Position numbers and translations under genes: made by a program. The notes below the pieces were generated by a model, which was not told where the DNA came from, ran no database searches, and was given only the letters and a program-made list of their open reading frames with translations. DNA of 64,000 bases from Dichetophora obliterata. Taxonomy: Eukaryota > Arthropoda > Insecta > Diptera > Sciomyzidae. Of this stretch, positions 23,250 through 34,370 are shown piece by piece. The stretch is taken from assembly GCA_963920525.1 (NCBI GenBank), contig OY986435.1, positions 301,767,908-301,831,907 of the forward strand, written 5' to 3'. Every line of letters starts with the position of its first letter. Within the stretch, counting starts at the first letter, position 1.

Positions 23250-23326
23250 GCCGAAGATGACTGGGTAGAGGGCGTGACCCATAAGCTAAGAAACCGCGGT
23301 CGCCCGGGTTCAATTCCCAGCTCAGA
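23250..23326 (+). repeat. tRNA-like sequence with CAT-type anticodon loop
   Basis: A D-arm-like GACTGGGTAGAGGGCG, an anticodon-region CCCATAAGC and a good T-arm (CCCGGGTTCAATTCCCAG) lie in tRNA order. The acceptor stem is not convincing, and the variable region is longer than in Met tRNA. It is probably the head of a tRNA-derived SINE or a tRNA relic. Confidence 0.45.
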
Positions 23327-23540
23327 CTGAGTGTTTATTCAATTGAGTTAATTAATTGCAAGCCTCAGAGAGTAGAAACTGCAACCTAAAGCTTCTTTAG
23401 AACATGAACCCTTTGGAATTGGCAAAAAACTCGTAGGTTTACTGCCGTCATAAGGAAGAGTGCGGCATCTACATATTTCAATATTTTGAGATAAACGAGT
23501 TACAGTAATTTATCAAAAATTCTCTGATTAGGGTTTGGAT

Positions 23541-24789
23541 CAGGGTGACCGTTTTCAGTAAATTCACTACTAGATTGGTAGATTTTTTCAAGTTGCTAGT
23601 ATATTTTTAGTAGATTTTCTTATCTGGTAGATTTTTAGTAGATTTCTCATTTTAAAAAATATTTTTTACATAAAAAGTTTCGCCGTGATTTTTGTAGACA
23701 AAACTTTCCTGTTTGTTAGGTGGTAAATATTAGTTGTAAAAAAGAACCTCTAGGTGCACAACACTGCTGCTAAAAGTTAACGACACTGCTACAGTCAAAG
23801 CTACTTCCTTTTTTGCGCGTACAATCTGAAAAAATATTTGCAGAATATAAAGTCATTTCATACAATTCAATAAACTTTTGCGATGAAAAGAACATTTGAG
23901 CATTTATATCGCGATAATTGGAAAAAAATGATCACTTCAAAAGCTGGCTCTGTAAGAACTAAGATGGCAATTGAAGGTGTGCAGTGAAATATATTGAGTC
24001 GTCTTTGGTTTCAGATGACGTAGCAAAACATAGTTTTTTGTTTTTGGACTATGTTCTACCGATCATTAAAAATTTTATAATTATTTTACAAATTGAATCG
24101 TGCGTTATTCATCGTCTTTATAGTGATATGTTCGATATGTTTAAATCTTTATTAAGCTTCTACTTAAAACCGGGTAACATTGATTGACTAACATTGGCGA
24201 TAAAAGTGTCAGGGATTTTTGAATTAACAAGTAAAGAATAGGTTGCCAGTCGATGAACCAATTTTAAGAGGACTAAAATTTTTAGATCCACAGGTAGATC
24301 TCACGTGGCATCAATTTTGCACGTCAAGCAAGGATTGTTTGGTTGTTTTAGATGTTTTGAGCCAGCAAAATCGATGATTAAATTAGTTCACATTGAAAAT
24401 AATTCCAAAGAAATAAATGCTGATTAAGTCTACTCAGTTTTTTTTTTTAAGTATTTTTATTAAAAACTAAAGTTTTTCTTGATCTCTTTGCTAATACTAT
24501 TTTATTATATCATATGGCCGGCCTTATAAAATAAACTCTAATAAAGACCATAACAAATAAATAATAGTTTGTATTTATGTGGACTCAAAAACATTTTATG
24601 TTATAATTATACTAGGTAAAGCTCCTTTTTACAAATAAATATATCTGTATTTATGTATATAGTTAAACATTAAAAATAACAAATTTTTCTGTGAAAAATT
24701 ATGCCTAAAAATGTTAGTATATTTTTAGATTTTGGTAGATTTTTACCCCGCTTGCGGTAGGAAAGCAGTCTGGCAAAACGGTCACCCTG
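23541..24789 (+). mobile_element. hAT element, decayed, with 8-bp target duplication
   Basis: Both ends start CAGGGTGACCGTTTT (right end in reverse complement, 24775-24789), matching the hAT consensus. Flanking 8-mers are GTTTGGAT (23533-23540) and GTTTAGAT (24790-24797), 7 of 8 identical. Subterminal TAGTAGATTTTT-type repeats occur at both ends. The interior holds remains of a transposase gene. Confidence 0.85.
23870..24425 (+). pseudogene. hAT transposase fragment
   Basis: A short open frame at 23984-24187 encodes FLDYVLPIIKNF, then LQIESCVIHRLYSDMFDM and LLSFYLKPG. This order is typical of the middle of ZMYM/KIAA1586-type hAT transposase-derived proteins. Recognisable pieces continue on both sides in shifted frames: KRTFEHLYRDNWKKM upstream from about 23888, and a degenerate stretch downstream to about 24420. 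Several stops and shifts destroy the gene. The DNA-binding BED finger and the C-terminal dimerisation domain are not identifiable. Confidence 0.6.
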
Positions 24790-24899
24790 GTTTAGATGGT
24801 TATAAATATTTGGTTAGTCAGGATAGTGAAATCTTGCTTGCTCTCACAAATAAAAGGGGAAAACGCAGTATCTGCCTGTAGATACCGCTTTTTTATGTC

Positions 24900-25448
24900 T
24901 ATTTTCTTATTTTTTTATTTTTATTTTATTTTTTATTTTTTTTAATTTTTTTATTTTTTTATTTTTTTATTTTTTTGTTTTTTTTATTTTTTGTATTTTT
25001 TTATTTTTTGTATTTTTTTATTTTTTTTTTAATTTTTTTTATTTTTTTATTTTTTTATTTTTTATATTTTTTATTTTTTTTTATTTTTTTTATTTTTTTA
25101 TTTGTTTTTATTTGTTTTTATTTGTTTTTATTTGTTTTTATTTTTTATGTTTTTATTTGTTTTTATTTTTTTATTTTTTTTATTTTTATTTTATTTTTTA
25201 TTTTTTTTAATTTTTTTTAATTTTTTAATTTTTTTATTTTTTTATTTTTTGTATTTTTTTATTTTTTGTATTTTTTTATTTTTTTATTTTATTTTTTTAT
25301 TTTTAATTTTTTTTATTTTTTTATTTTTTATATTTTTTATTTTTTTTTATTTTTTATTTGTTTTTATTTGTTTTTATTTGTTTTTATTTTTTATGTTTTT
25401 ATTTGTTTTTATTTTTTTATTTTTTTTTAATTTTTTATTTTTTTTTAT

Positions 25449-25479
<31 letters not shown>

Positions 25480-25571
25480 TATTTTTTTATTTTTTTATTT
25501 CTTTTTTTTATTTTTTTTATTTTTTTATTTTTTTTATTTTTTTATTTTTTTATTTTTTTTTATTTTTTATT

Positions 25572-25603
<32 letters not shown>

Positions 25604-25613
25604 TTTTTTTATT

Positions 25614-25645
<32 letters not shown>

Positions 25646-25689
25646 TTTTTTTTATTTTTTTTATTTTTTTATTTTTTTATTTTTTTTTA
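24900..25689 (+). repeat. T-rich low-complexity tract, ATTTTTTT-type, about 790 bp
   Basis: Almost purely T4-T9 runs separated by single A (occasionally G), nearly without C. A sub-block with four TTTGTTTTTA units is present twice (about 25101-25160 and 25357-25412), so an ancestral segment of about 255 bp was duplicated. Phe/Leu/Ile-only frames across it are artefacts. Confidence 0.9.
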
Positions 25690-27282
25690 CTTTGATCATC
25701 GATATCTCAGTAACCAATGATTACTAAGTACAGTACTGAAAACATCAATAAATTTCCAATAAAAACTAATCATTCATTTACACAAAAAACACTTTTCAAA
25801 CCTTAATTTCAGTTTGAAACAACAAAATTCTGAAATCTTAAAAAACCTACCTTAACTTTGCAATTATTGCCAAAAGAACTAATGTTTCTAGCTTATTTTT
25901 AGCTCATTCCATTCCCTTAAAGCTCTCACTACTTTTAATCCGATCGGTTGAGCCGTTTTTCCGGTCCGAATAGTCAAACTTTGAAGAAAAATTAAAGGAG
26001 CACCTGTATTGCTTCTTAAACATCAATTAACGATGATTAAAAAAATGCTTAATCTTTTTTTAACCAATCAAATAAGCATAAAACAAAATTTTAAAAAAAA
26101 AATTGAAAAAGTTTTTTTTAATTTTGAACAAATATCAAAAAAACTTTATAGATGTTTAGAAAATTCTATGAAATCAATATCTGTTAACTTTTGAGCGCGA
26201 TTTTTCCTTTAAAATTCCAATTGTCAAAAGGTCGTAAAACTAAAAACTTCAAGTTTTAAAATGCTTTTTTCCAAATCTCAATACGATAATTTTTCAAGAA
26301 GTTACAGCTTTTCAAAAATCACTGAAAAATATTGAAATTGTTTCTGCTTCCTTAATCTTTTAGCCGAGTGTACACCAAAAAGGAATTGTTGATGAGAACA
26401 GAAACTTTTTCAGAGATGTGCGAATAGTTATCGAAAGAGTTTGAAATAATAATATACATAAATTCAAAACGAACAAATCAATGAAAAGAGATTTTTGAAA
26501 CTAATTGATTTGACAAAACAGAAAATATGTACTGAATTTTTTGCCATTTTCCTTTGCAGAATTTGCTAAGATTTTGTGATAAATTTCGTAGCAAAACAAG
26601 AACAATGCAACAAAAAAATTAAGACAAAACAGTGTAAACAGGTTAAAACAACGCAACATTTCACGCTTTGTGGCGAGCTTTTTGGCAATGGACATTTGAA
26701 CGGACAAACAGACAAACTGGCATGTAGTATATCGCACTTTTAAACAGATATAGTATTAACAAAAACCTGCATAATGACACACACACACACACGCACTTAT
26801 TTGACTCAACTGCATATGGAATGAATGCTCATTCATATGAAGCGGAAAATTGCATTTTTCTCGTAAATTTCGTGCAACTAAACGCATGTCGTTGTGTCGT
26901 TTAAAATTTCAAATTGCAGCAAAAAAAAAAGAAATAACATTAGCCGGTTTTTATGCTAAGGAGGACATGAATTTTCTTATTTGGAAATTGTGCAATTTTC
27001 GCAGTATTGAAATAGAAACTCAAAGGTTGGCAATGAATTTCGCATCAACGACAAGCAAACGGCGTCGATTGGCAGCAAGCACGCACGTACGCAGCAGGTG
27101 AAAGTGTATGCAGCAAAAGATATCGTTGCATGCATTGTCGTCCGCAGGGGAAAGGAAGGGAGGGTGGGGGAAGTTCCTATCAGTTGAAAAAGAAAAGAAT
27201 TCTTAAAATATGATTGCTTAGGCTGCATGCCTTATTAGCTTAATTAATATACATTTAAAAAAAATTCCTTTGGATCAAAGTA
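25690..27282. other. No gene recognised
   Basis: AT-rich DNA with a short (CA)n tract at 26777-26794. The 26800-27230 part has more balanced composition and overlapping ORFs on both strands (26850-27101 plus, 26977-27228 minus), but neither shows a family signature. It may be single-copy host DNA. Confidence 0.35.
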
Positions 27283-28566
27283 TAGGGTGTTTTTTATAGA
27301 GTGGTACAAGTTTAAATCATAATAAGACATAGTTATATATTTTCAGTATCAATGAAACGGGCTTTATTGGATAGAAAATTTTATGACATTAATGTTTTAA
27401 TATGATTTCGGTCATGTGGTCGCCATGGCTACCGCGCACAAGGCGCAATCTGGAACACCAATTTTCACAAAATTTTCGCAGCATTTGCTGCCGTATCTCG
27501 CCGATAACTCTTCGAATTTTGATTTCCAGGTGTTCAATTGTTTGTGGTTTATCGACGTAGACAAGTGACTTTACATAACCCCAAAGAAAATAGTCCAATG
27601 GGGTTAAATCACACGATCTGGGGGGCCAATTAATTGGGCCATTTCGTGAAAATATTTTTTCGTCAAAAGTTTCCTTGAGTAAATCAATTGTAGCGCCCGC
27701 TGTGTGGCATGTGGCTCCATCCTGTTGGAACCACATATCAGCAAGATTAATGCCAGCTAATTAAGGTACGAAAAAACTTCGAATCATGTTCCTATACCGT
27801 TCACCATTGACAGTAACATTCTGACCATCATCGTTTTTAAGACATATGAGCCAATGACTTCGCCAGCCCATAAAGCGCACCAAACAGTAATTTTCTGTGG
27901 ATGTAATGGTGTTTTGAAAAAAGCTTGTGGATTCTTCTCACTCAAAATAAGACAATTCTGTTTATTTACGCACCCATTTAACCAAAAATGGGCTTCATCG
28001 GAAAATAAAATTTTACATAGAAATTCAAAATCAATTTTTGCTTCAGCCCATTCGCCGAATTGGCGGCACATACGATGGTCGTTTGGCTTTAATTCCTGCA
28101 CAAGTTGAATCTTGAAAGGTTTCAAGCCAAGATCTTTTCGTAAAATCTATCATAAAGTGGAAGGACACAACCCCAGTTGCTGAGAACGGCGACGAATTGA
28201 TTGATTAGGATTATCTTCAATGCTTTCCTGTGCAGCGGCTACAGATTCTTCAGTGCGCACTGTTCGGCGTCTCACGGGATGCACATTATCAGTAACAGTA
28301 AATGTGGTCCGAAAACGATATATTGTTCTTTGAATTAGCAGCTCTGAAGGACGATTATGTACGCCATAAAATGGACGAAGTGACGAACAGAACCATTATT
28401 GTGATTAAAAATTTCCACAATTTGCACGCATTGCTCTGGTGTAAGTCAATCCATAATCAAATGTCAAAGCAATCTTAACAAAAAGCAACTATCAGCTGTT
28501 AAATGGGTGGTGAAATAAAGCAGTGATGCCAATTCAAAGTTGTATCACTCTATAAAAAACACCCTT
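27283..28566 (-). mobile_element. Mariner-like element, rosa type (DD41D), full-length but decayed
   Basis: Inverted ends contain AGGGTGTTTTTTATAGAGTG (left 27284-27303, right inverse about 28547-28566). TA lies outside each (27281-27282, 28567-28568). The transposase gene is on the minus strand. At 1284 bp it is full length for the family. Confidence 0.88.
27389..28456 (-). pseudogene. Rosa-type DD41D mariner transposase
   Basis: Cut-and-paste transposase remnant. The N-terminal part (about 28456-28130) has an early stop (third codon), frameshifts and two adjacent stops. It keeps helix-turn-helix-like SIRRRSQQLGL (about 28190). The middle frame (28125-27784) contains KIQLVQELKPNDHR and the first catalytic Asp in LFSDEAHFWLNG. 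A break at about 27740-27784 precedes the C-terminal frame (27736-27389), with the second Asp in QQDGATCHTA and the third in TPLDYFLWG. There are 41 residues between the second and third Asp, the spacing that defines the rosa clade. SLVYVDKPQTIE and the IRRVI segment also fit. All three catalytic Asp survive, but the gene is dead. Confidence 0.9.
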
Positions 28567-28711
28567 TATGTACCGACCTCAGAAAAGAACTCCTTATACG
28601 TTATGTGCATATGGTTTGCGTCTCAAAACATTATTCCCGCCCAGTGAAACAGAAACCAGGAATATAGTATTCACGATAGCATGGGTAGAAAATAGGAATC
28701 ATCTTTTGAAA

Positions 28712-29405
28712 TCTATATATATATAGATATAGTAAAAAGCAAAACACTGTTAGACTCTGTGCTACAGACTCCAAAACTACTGGGCCGATTGAGCTGAAAT
28801 TTTGGCAGTTGATTGTTTCCGAGTACAAGATGGTTTACGGAAAAATATGATAACAACAAATCAATAAAAATTATATTTTCAGACGGCTTTAGTTGTATAA
28901 AACTAAAAAACTTATTAGTTTGTATGGTTATTGTCGGCAACTGTACTAAAAATGAGTTTCCACGCCCTCTTTTACCTCCCACAAATCAATGAAAAAAGAT
29001 TTTACAATTTGCAAACGTTTTCTTTAAGCTGACCTTTTCTGCGGTACATAAAACTTTCTTGTGTCTAAAGTTAAGATCTTTCATATTTTTTCTTCATTTT
29101 TTTAACTTTGACCTTGAGTTGTTGAATATTTTTCTTTAAAACCACCTAGATATACTCATAGATTCAAAAAGCTTGTTTAATATCGCGTACTTTACGGCGG
29201 ATTCACTGACCACCTTCAGCAATTTTTGCAAGTTTTTTTATATAAGTTTTAGCGCTTTATCTTTCTCCACACTTCGCAAAGACGAGCAAAAACTTGCTGC
29301 ATTCTTCTTGACTTTAGTGTTGTCACTTTAAAATTTTTAAGAGAGGTAGATGATTGAGTTCGAAAAGAGTGGTAGATGTGGAAAAAGAGCGGTCGATTGT
29401 TTTGC
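28712..29405 (+). mobile_element. Helitron-like 5' fragment
   Basis: Starts TCTATATATATATAGATATA (28712), followed by 'actccaaaactactgggccg' (28769-28788), the phrase seen shortly after the 5' end of the other Helitron-like copies. The 3' border is unclear. At 29406 an opposite-strand copy begins abruptly. Confidence 0.5.
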
Positions 29406-30572
29406 AGAAATGGTGTTACTCGAGAGTCATTTATATAAACATTTTCATTTACACTTCTCGATTAAATGTTTTTTAAATTCTGGAATAATGAAAAACATGT
29501 TGAATTTTATTTGTAAGCTACCGTTAGAAAGGTAATTGAACGAACTTTAATCCAAAAAATTTTTGGAAAATTTTAATTGAATTCAAAGAAGGGGTACGAA
29601 AAACATATTTTAAAAATTAAAAATAATTTTTTTTATATACTTAATCTTAAAGCTTGCAAAATTACCTTTTCAACAATATAAAAATTATGGTGGGACTCAA
29701 TGCGTCCTTGAGATATGGACATTTTAACATATAAACAAAAATTTATATTAAAAAATATATTGAACTTTTTAACAAAAAATGTTAATGAAATATATTAAAA
29801 ACAGCAGAGATATTGGCATTAAAGGTAAGAACTTTGATTTTCATATAACTTTTTTTCATTTTTAGCTATCAATGTTTTATGAAAAATTAGTTGTACTAAA
29901 AATGATTGTACTAAAATTTTTATTAGCTGCGTTTTTTTCATGGGAGATCATATGATCGCATTTGCAAGCAAAGCAAAAACAACAAAAAATCCAGCAAGTG
30001 AGCTGGGCATTTAATTTGATCCAATTCTATGTTTTTAAGTGTTTAAAGCGCAACTGTAAAAGTAGACAACACTTAGCTGTTATTGACGGCTAGATGACGC
30101 TGCAACTGAAAAAACTGGCAGTACTGCATTATTTGACATTTTAGAAGATTGGTAGCAATAGCATTTTCAAAAAATATATATAAAATATTGCAAAATATTT
30201 CGCAAAACTTATCTGCTAGTAGATAAAAACTAAGAAGATTTTTTTATAAGGAAGATTTTATATAAACCAAAATGTTCGCAATTACTCTAGACACACAACT
30301 GCATTCTTAGGGATAAATGGGAACGTTTTTTAAAACAAAACTCAGTTCTATTAATAGTCTGGCATAAAAAATAGATTTTTAGCCATAACTTTTGATTGGA
30401 AAGAGATATGGGGTCATTTTTTCACATAAATTATTTTTGAGACTTGACTTTTTTGTAAAAAATATAAAAACAACATTTTGGAAAAAATAAATCAAAGGTG
30501 AAAAAAATCAAAGGGAAAAAATAAACCCCTTGTTGTTTTGATTACAAAAATAGTAACATAATTTTTGCTCTG
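29406..30572 (-). mobile_element. Helitron-like element, copy B (3' end truncated)
   Basis: Reverse-complement match to copy A. It enters at GGTGTTACTCGAGAGTCATT (the last about 12 bases including CTAG are missing) and runs to CTTGTTGTTTTGATTAC (30529-30545) and a little beyond, ending in a minisatellite. No coding capacity. Confidence 0.7.
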
Positions 30573-31262
30573 AGCAACTTTACTAAACTCAAACAAATAT
30601 TTGCTAAGTTATTATAAACTCAAATAGCAAATTTTTACTTAACTCAAGCAAATATTTGCTAAATTATTATAAACTCAAATAGCAAATTTTTACTAAACTT
30701 AAACAAATATTTGCTAAGTTTATTATAAACTTTAATAGCAAATTTTTACTAAACGCAAGCAAATGTTAGCTAAGTTATTATAAACTCAAATAGCAACTTT
30801 TTACTAAGCTCAAGCAAATATTTGCTAAGATATTATAAACTCCAATAGCAAATTTTTACTAAACTCAAGCAAATATTTGCTAAATTATTATAAGCTCAAA
30901 TAGCAAATTTTTACTAAACTCAAGCAAATATTTGCTAAATTATTATAAACTCAAATAGTTAATATTTACTAAACGCAACCAAATGTTTGCTAAGTTATTA
31001 TGAACTCAAATAAAAATTTTTTACTAAACTTAAGCAAATATTTGCTAAATTATTATAAACTCAAATAGCAAATTTTTACTAAACTTAAGCAAATATTTGC
31101 TAAATTATTATAAACTCAAATAGCAAATTTTTACTAAACTCAAGCAAATGTTTGCTAAATTATTATTAACTCAAATAGCAAATTTTTACTAAACTTAAGC
31201 AAATATTTGCTAAGTTATTATAAACTCTAATAGCAAATTTTTACTTAATTTAAGCAAAATTC
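30572..31262 (-). repeat. 55-bp minisatellite, about 12 copies
   Basis: The unit contains GCAAATATTTGCTAA and TATTATAAACTCAAATAGCA and repeats every 55-57 bp from about 30572 to 31262, with scattered substitutions. The AATATTT core is palindromic. The array lies exactly where copy B would continue into its 'tttttgcaaataaatgc' segment, so it probably expanded from a Helitron-internal motif. Confidence 0.85.
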
Positions 31263-31939
31263 TTTCAAAAACAAGAGCACACGTTTATTCTTAACTAGCT
31301 GATATACCCGGTGTTACTCGAGAGTCATTTATATAAACATTTTAATATACACTTCTCGATTAAATGTTTTTTAAATTCCAGAATAATAAACACGTGTTGA
31401 ATTTTAAGTTTGAGTTACCGTTAGAAAATTAATTGAACGAATTTTCATCCAAAAACTAAGTAGATTACTATAAGAATGATTTTATATAAACCAAAATGTT
31501 TGTAATCACTCCAGACACTCAAAGGCACTCAAAGGATATAGAGAATTTTAAAACAAAACTTATAGGCTTATTACGGTTCACAGCAATAAACTGCTGTGTC
31601 TTCTTACAAGTAGACACAACAGTCAAGAAGACTCAACAGTTTCGAGCTATTATGGTTCACAACAATACGTTGTTGTCAAGTATTTTTTAAATATCAATAC
31701 TATCTTGATAAGAATTTTTTGCGATATGAAAAGGAAATATTGTGAGCCCATATTTAAACCCGTTAATTTCAACTGGCGTTAAAAAATAGATTTAATTCTA
31801 ATATAATGAAATAGCTGGATTATAAAATGTTTTTAAGTACAAGGAAGCATTTTTTTACTAAGATTATAATGGTGTTGAAAAAAAATCAAGCTTTCCCCTC
31901 CTTTTGGCCGGGAACACGGACCCTTTTTATAGTAGCAAC

Positions 31940-32916
31940 CAGAGAACTGCACAAGCCTACTTGAAGTCTATTTCAAGTACTTGGTTGAAATACAAGTTCA
32001 AGCTGGCTTGAGCTTGATTATTTTGAATCAAGTATAGCTTGTAATTGAATATAAATAAGCCCAGGACAACTTGCGACTTGCAAGTATGCTAGCTTACAAG
32101 CGAACGGCACGAAGTTTTAAGTAAAGGACATATGAAAAGACATATTATTAGGTGGCAACCCTATTATTTCAAAATTTTATAACTATATTTTATAATATAA
32201 TTATAAATTTTATAATTTTGAAATTCTGACAACGGATTCGTATTCAGTGACCCAATTTTGGTATACCATTTTTTTTTTGCCAGCCCCGAATTCATAAAAA
32301 TACAAAAAATTAAGGTGGCAACCCTATCCACTATCTTTAATTTTACCATTCTGACTTTAGATTCGATATCAGCGACCCCTCAACACTGATAAATGATGTT
32401 TAAAACTCTTAAAAATACATTTTATTAGGTGGCAATACTGTGGTAAAAATTAAGGTGTCAACCCTAACCTCCATCTTAAATTTTAAAACTGTGACATTAT
32501 ATTCGAAATCAAATCCGTTGCCAGAATTTCAAAATTACAAGAATTCGCAAAAATAAAAAAAATCTAGGTGGCAACTCTATCCGCCATCTTAAATTTTAAA
32601 GTTTGACATCATCTCCGAAATAAGTTACCCCTAAAAATTCCAACCACGGAGTCCACAGAATCCTTTAAAGTCCTATTACGCTTAAGCTCTCTCTAAACAA
32701 GCTCATTGAATTTTTTGGATACTTGCTTTAATTGGATACTTACTTCAATTTTAAGCTTTTCAAGCTTTTTGCCGAAGTCATCAAGCTTTCCTTTACTTGA
32801 AACTTCGTGCCATTCGCTTGTAAGCTAGCATACTTGCGAGTCGCAAGCTGTCGTGGGCTTATTTATATTCAATTACAAGCTATACTTGATTCAAAATTCT
32901 CAAGCTCAAGCTAGCG
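31940..32916. mobile_element. hAT-like foldback carrying satellite modules (right end lost)
   Basis: Starts with the same TIR as the complete copy at 42819 (CAGAGAACTGCACAAGCCTA). Inverted arms rich in AAGCTTG (about 31960-32120 and 32790-32916) enclose 'gttgccacc'-type modules (about 32150-32600). The right arm stops about 70 bp short of the expected TIR, so this copy is truncated or rearranged. Confidence 0.7.
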
Positions 32917-33260
32917 CAGAAATTTTCGTACTCTCAAAATAAAAACAAAATCTAATTAGTACGTTTCGATGCAACTGTGAACTGGTCACTGTCAAAATAA
33001 AATAGTAAACAAACAAACATACTTAGAAAAACATAATAAAGAAAAACGCAATTTTAAATAAAATTTTCATTTTTAATCTATTTCGTTTCTTCAACACAAC
33101 ACCAAATTAGCTGTCTTCAAAATTTGGCAGATAACAAGACAATAAAGCACAACTGCTGTGTTGCGTAGTAAGTATATTGAAGACACAGCATTGTTGGCAG
33201 ACAACAGAGGAATGTATTCAGTTGCTTTGTTGTCTACCGTAGTAGAAATTTACACATTTA

Positions 33261-33718
33261 CACGCTCAGAAATCTTGGAATTAATTTTAATCCAATCGTT
33301 GGAATCATGCATTTTTTAATACTTTTTCTATTAGAATTAAAACTCTTCAAAATACTAGACATTTTTTAATAAAACCTGGAATACTTTTTAATACAGTTTG
33401 GATTAATCTTTAAAAACAGCGTTCGGCTTGGTTCGGCTCTTATGCATGTTTATCATTTCTTTATATATGTGGCTTCATAGAGCAGTTGGTAGAGCCAAGA
33501 ACTTATAACCTAAACGTACTGGGTTCGAATCCCACATGTTTCGTTAATTTTTTTTTTGTCAAAAATATTTTAATACAAGCATGTATTAAAATTAAGTCCC
33601 ATGAGAGAATAAAAATCAATTGTAATATATGTAGTGTATTAGATTGTAATACAATTCTGGTGTGGTCATATATACAATACATATTGTATTAGAATTTAAT
33701 CCAAGATTTCTGAGCGTG
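33261..33718 (+). mobile_element. TA-flanked MITE with tRNA-like core (TIR CACGCTCAGAAATCTTGG)
   Basis: The 18-bp TIR CACGCTCAGAAATCTTGG is perfect at both ends, with TA on each side (33259-33260, 33719-33720). Subterminal TAATCCAA/TTGTATTAGAATT-like inverted motifs follow. A tRNA-like sequence sits in the centre. It is nested in the TTA-flanked element above. At 458 bp it has no transposase, so it must be mobilised in trans, probably by a Tc1/mariner-type enzyme. Confidence 0.8.
33469..33538 (+). repeat. tRNA-like core inside the MITE
   Basis: TGGCTTCATAGAGCAGTTGG (A box), then GAACTTATAACC (7-nt loop CTTATAA, a TAT/Ile-like anticodon) and CTGGGTTCGAATCCCAC (B box and T-arm) in tRNA order and spacing. 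The acceptor strands do not pair, so it is not a functional tRNA. It could be a pol III promoter. Confidence 0.6.
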
Positions 33719-34100
33719 TAAGACAGCAATTACTGTTGTGTTGTGAACCGCAATAGGGCTATTAGTTTTATTAATAGTCTGGTATGAAGAAAAAGATTTT
33801 TAGCCATAACTTTTGATTGGAAAGAGATATTAAGTTAATTTTTACACATAAATTATTTTTGAGGCTTGAAAGAATCAGTTTCATTGCGTTATATTTGAAA
33901 GTATTATTGATATTCGCGGGGGTCAAAATTTAACCTACATGCCTCATTTTTTGTAATTAAATTCGTTTTAACAAGAGACACAAGCGGGGTGGGTGCTTAT
34001 TAAAAAAATAAAAAAATTCTTTGCAATGGTCTAATACACAATCAAAATTTCGAACATTTTACAATCGGCAAGGATCTATCCAGTAGCAGAGACCACATGA

Positions 34101-34370
34101 TACCTCGTACAACAAGTCAATTCCAAAACACTAACACTTCTAGGACCAAACGACTGGAACAAAGGTATAGGACAAGCACAGCGGGCTTTCAACATATTTG
34201 CAGACGGCTCCAAAATGCCTACGAGGGTAGGTGCGGCTGTGATTTGTGCAGAGCCTACTATAAGGCAGCCATACAAACTTCCGAACCACTGTAGCATCTT
34301 CCAGACGGAATTATTCGCCATAAGGAAGGTCGCAGAGATAGCTGAGGACGAGCTTTCCTTCCCATGGATT
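34101..34370 (+). pseudogene. LINE RNase H fragment
   Basis: One frame reads NIFADGSKMPTRVGAAVICA, then YKLPNHCSIFQTELFAIRKV. This is the first half of the RNase H domain of R1/I/LOA-type non-LTR elements (first catalytic Asp in ADGSK, Glu in QTELFAI). A stop lies upstream at 34098-34100, and the domain is cut off after the Glu motif. The longer frame at 34097-34294 is a shadow. Confidence 0.65.

Larger units (their letters stand above)
31563..33761. mobile_element. TTA-flanked element (TIR TAGSCYTATTRCGGTTCACA) nested in Helitron copy C
   Basis: Left end TAGGCTTATTACGGTTCACA, right end inverse of TAGCCCTATTGCGGTTCACA. Both are flanked by TTA (31560-31562, 33762-33764). The empty site in copy A reads TAA at the same point, consistent with a TWA target of PIF/Harbinger-type elements. 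Subterminal ACAACA/GTGTTG-rich motifs occur at both ends. It contains two further insertions, at 31940-32916 and 33261-33718. No transposase remains. Confidence 0.8.
31295..33868 (-). mobile_element. Helitron-like element, copy C, interrupted by nested insertions
   Basis: Begins at CTAGCTGATATACCCGGTGT (31295), the reverse complement of the Helitron 3' end. It matches copy A to about 31559, is interrupted by the element 31563-33761, then resumes with GTTTTATTAATAGTCTGG (33765-33782) and continues to about 33868. Copy A in the corresponding place (about 3534-3560) reads without the insertion, which proves the nesting. Confidence 0.8.

Noticed and set aside
25102..25720. Phe/Leu/Ile-only ORFs up to 197 codons
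   Set aside because: They are translations of the T-rich low-complexity tract; three frames are equally open.
30572..31262. Regular repeats resembling a CRISPR array
   Set aside because: Units are contiguous 55-bp tandem repeats without unique spacers, in a eukaryotic transposon.
33469..33538. A functional tRNA-Ile gene
   Set aside because: Acceptor strands do not pair, and the sequence lies inside a MITE, so I call it tRNA-like only.
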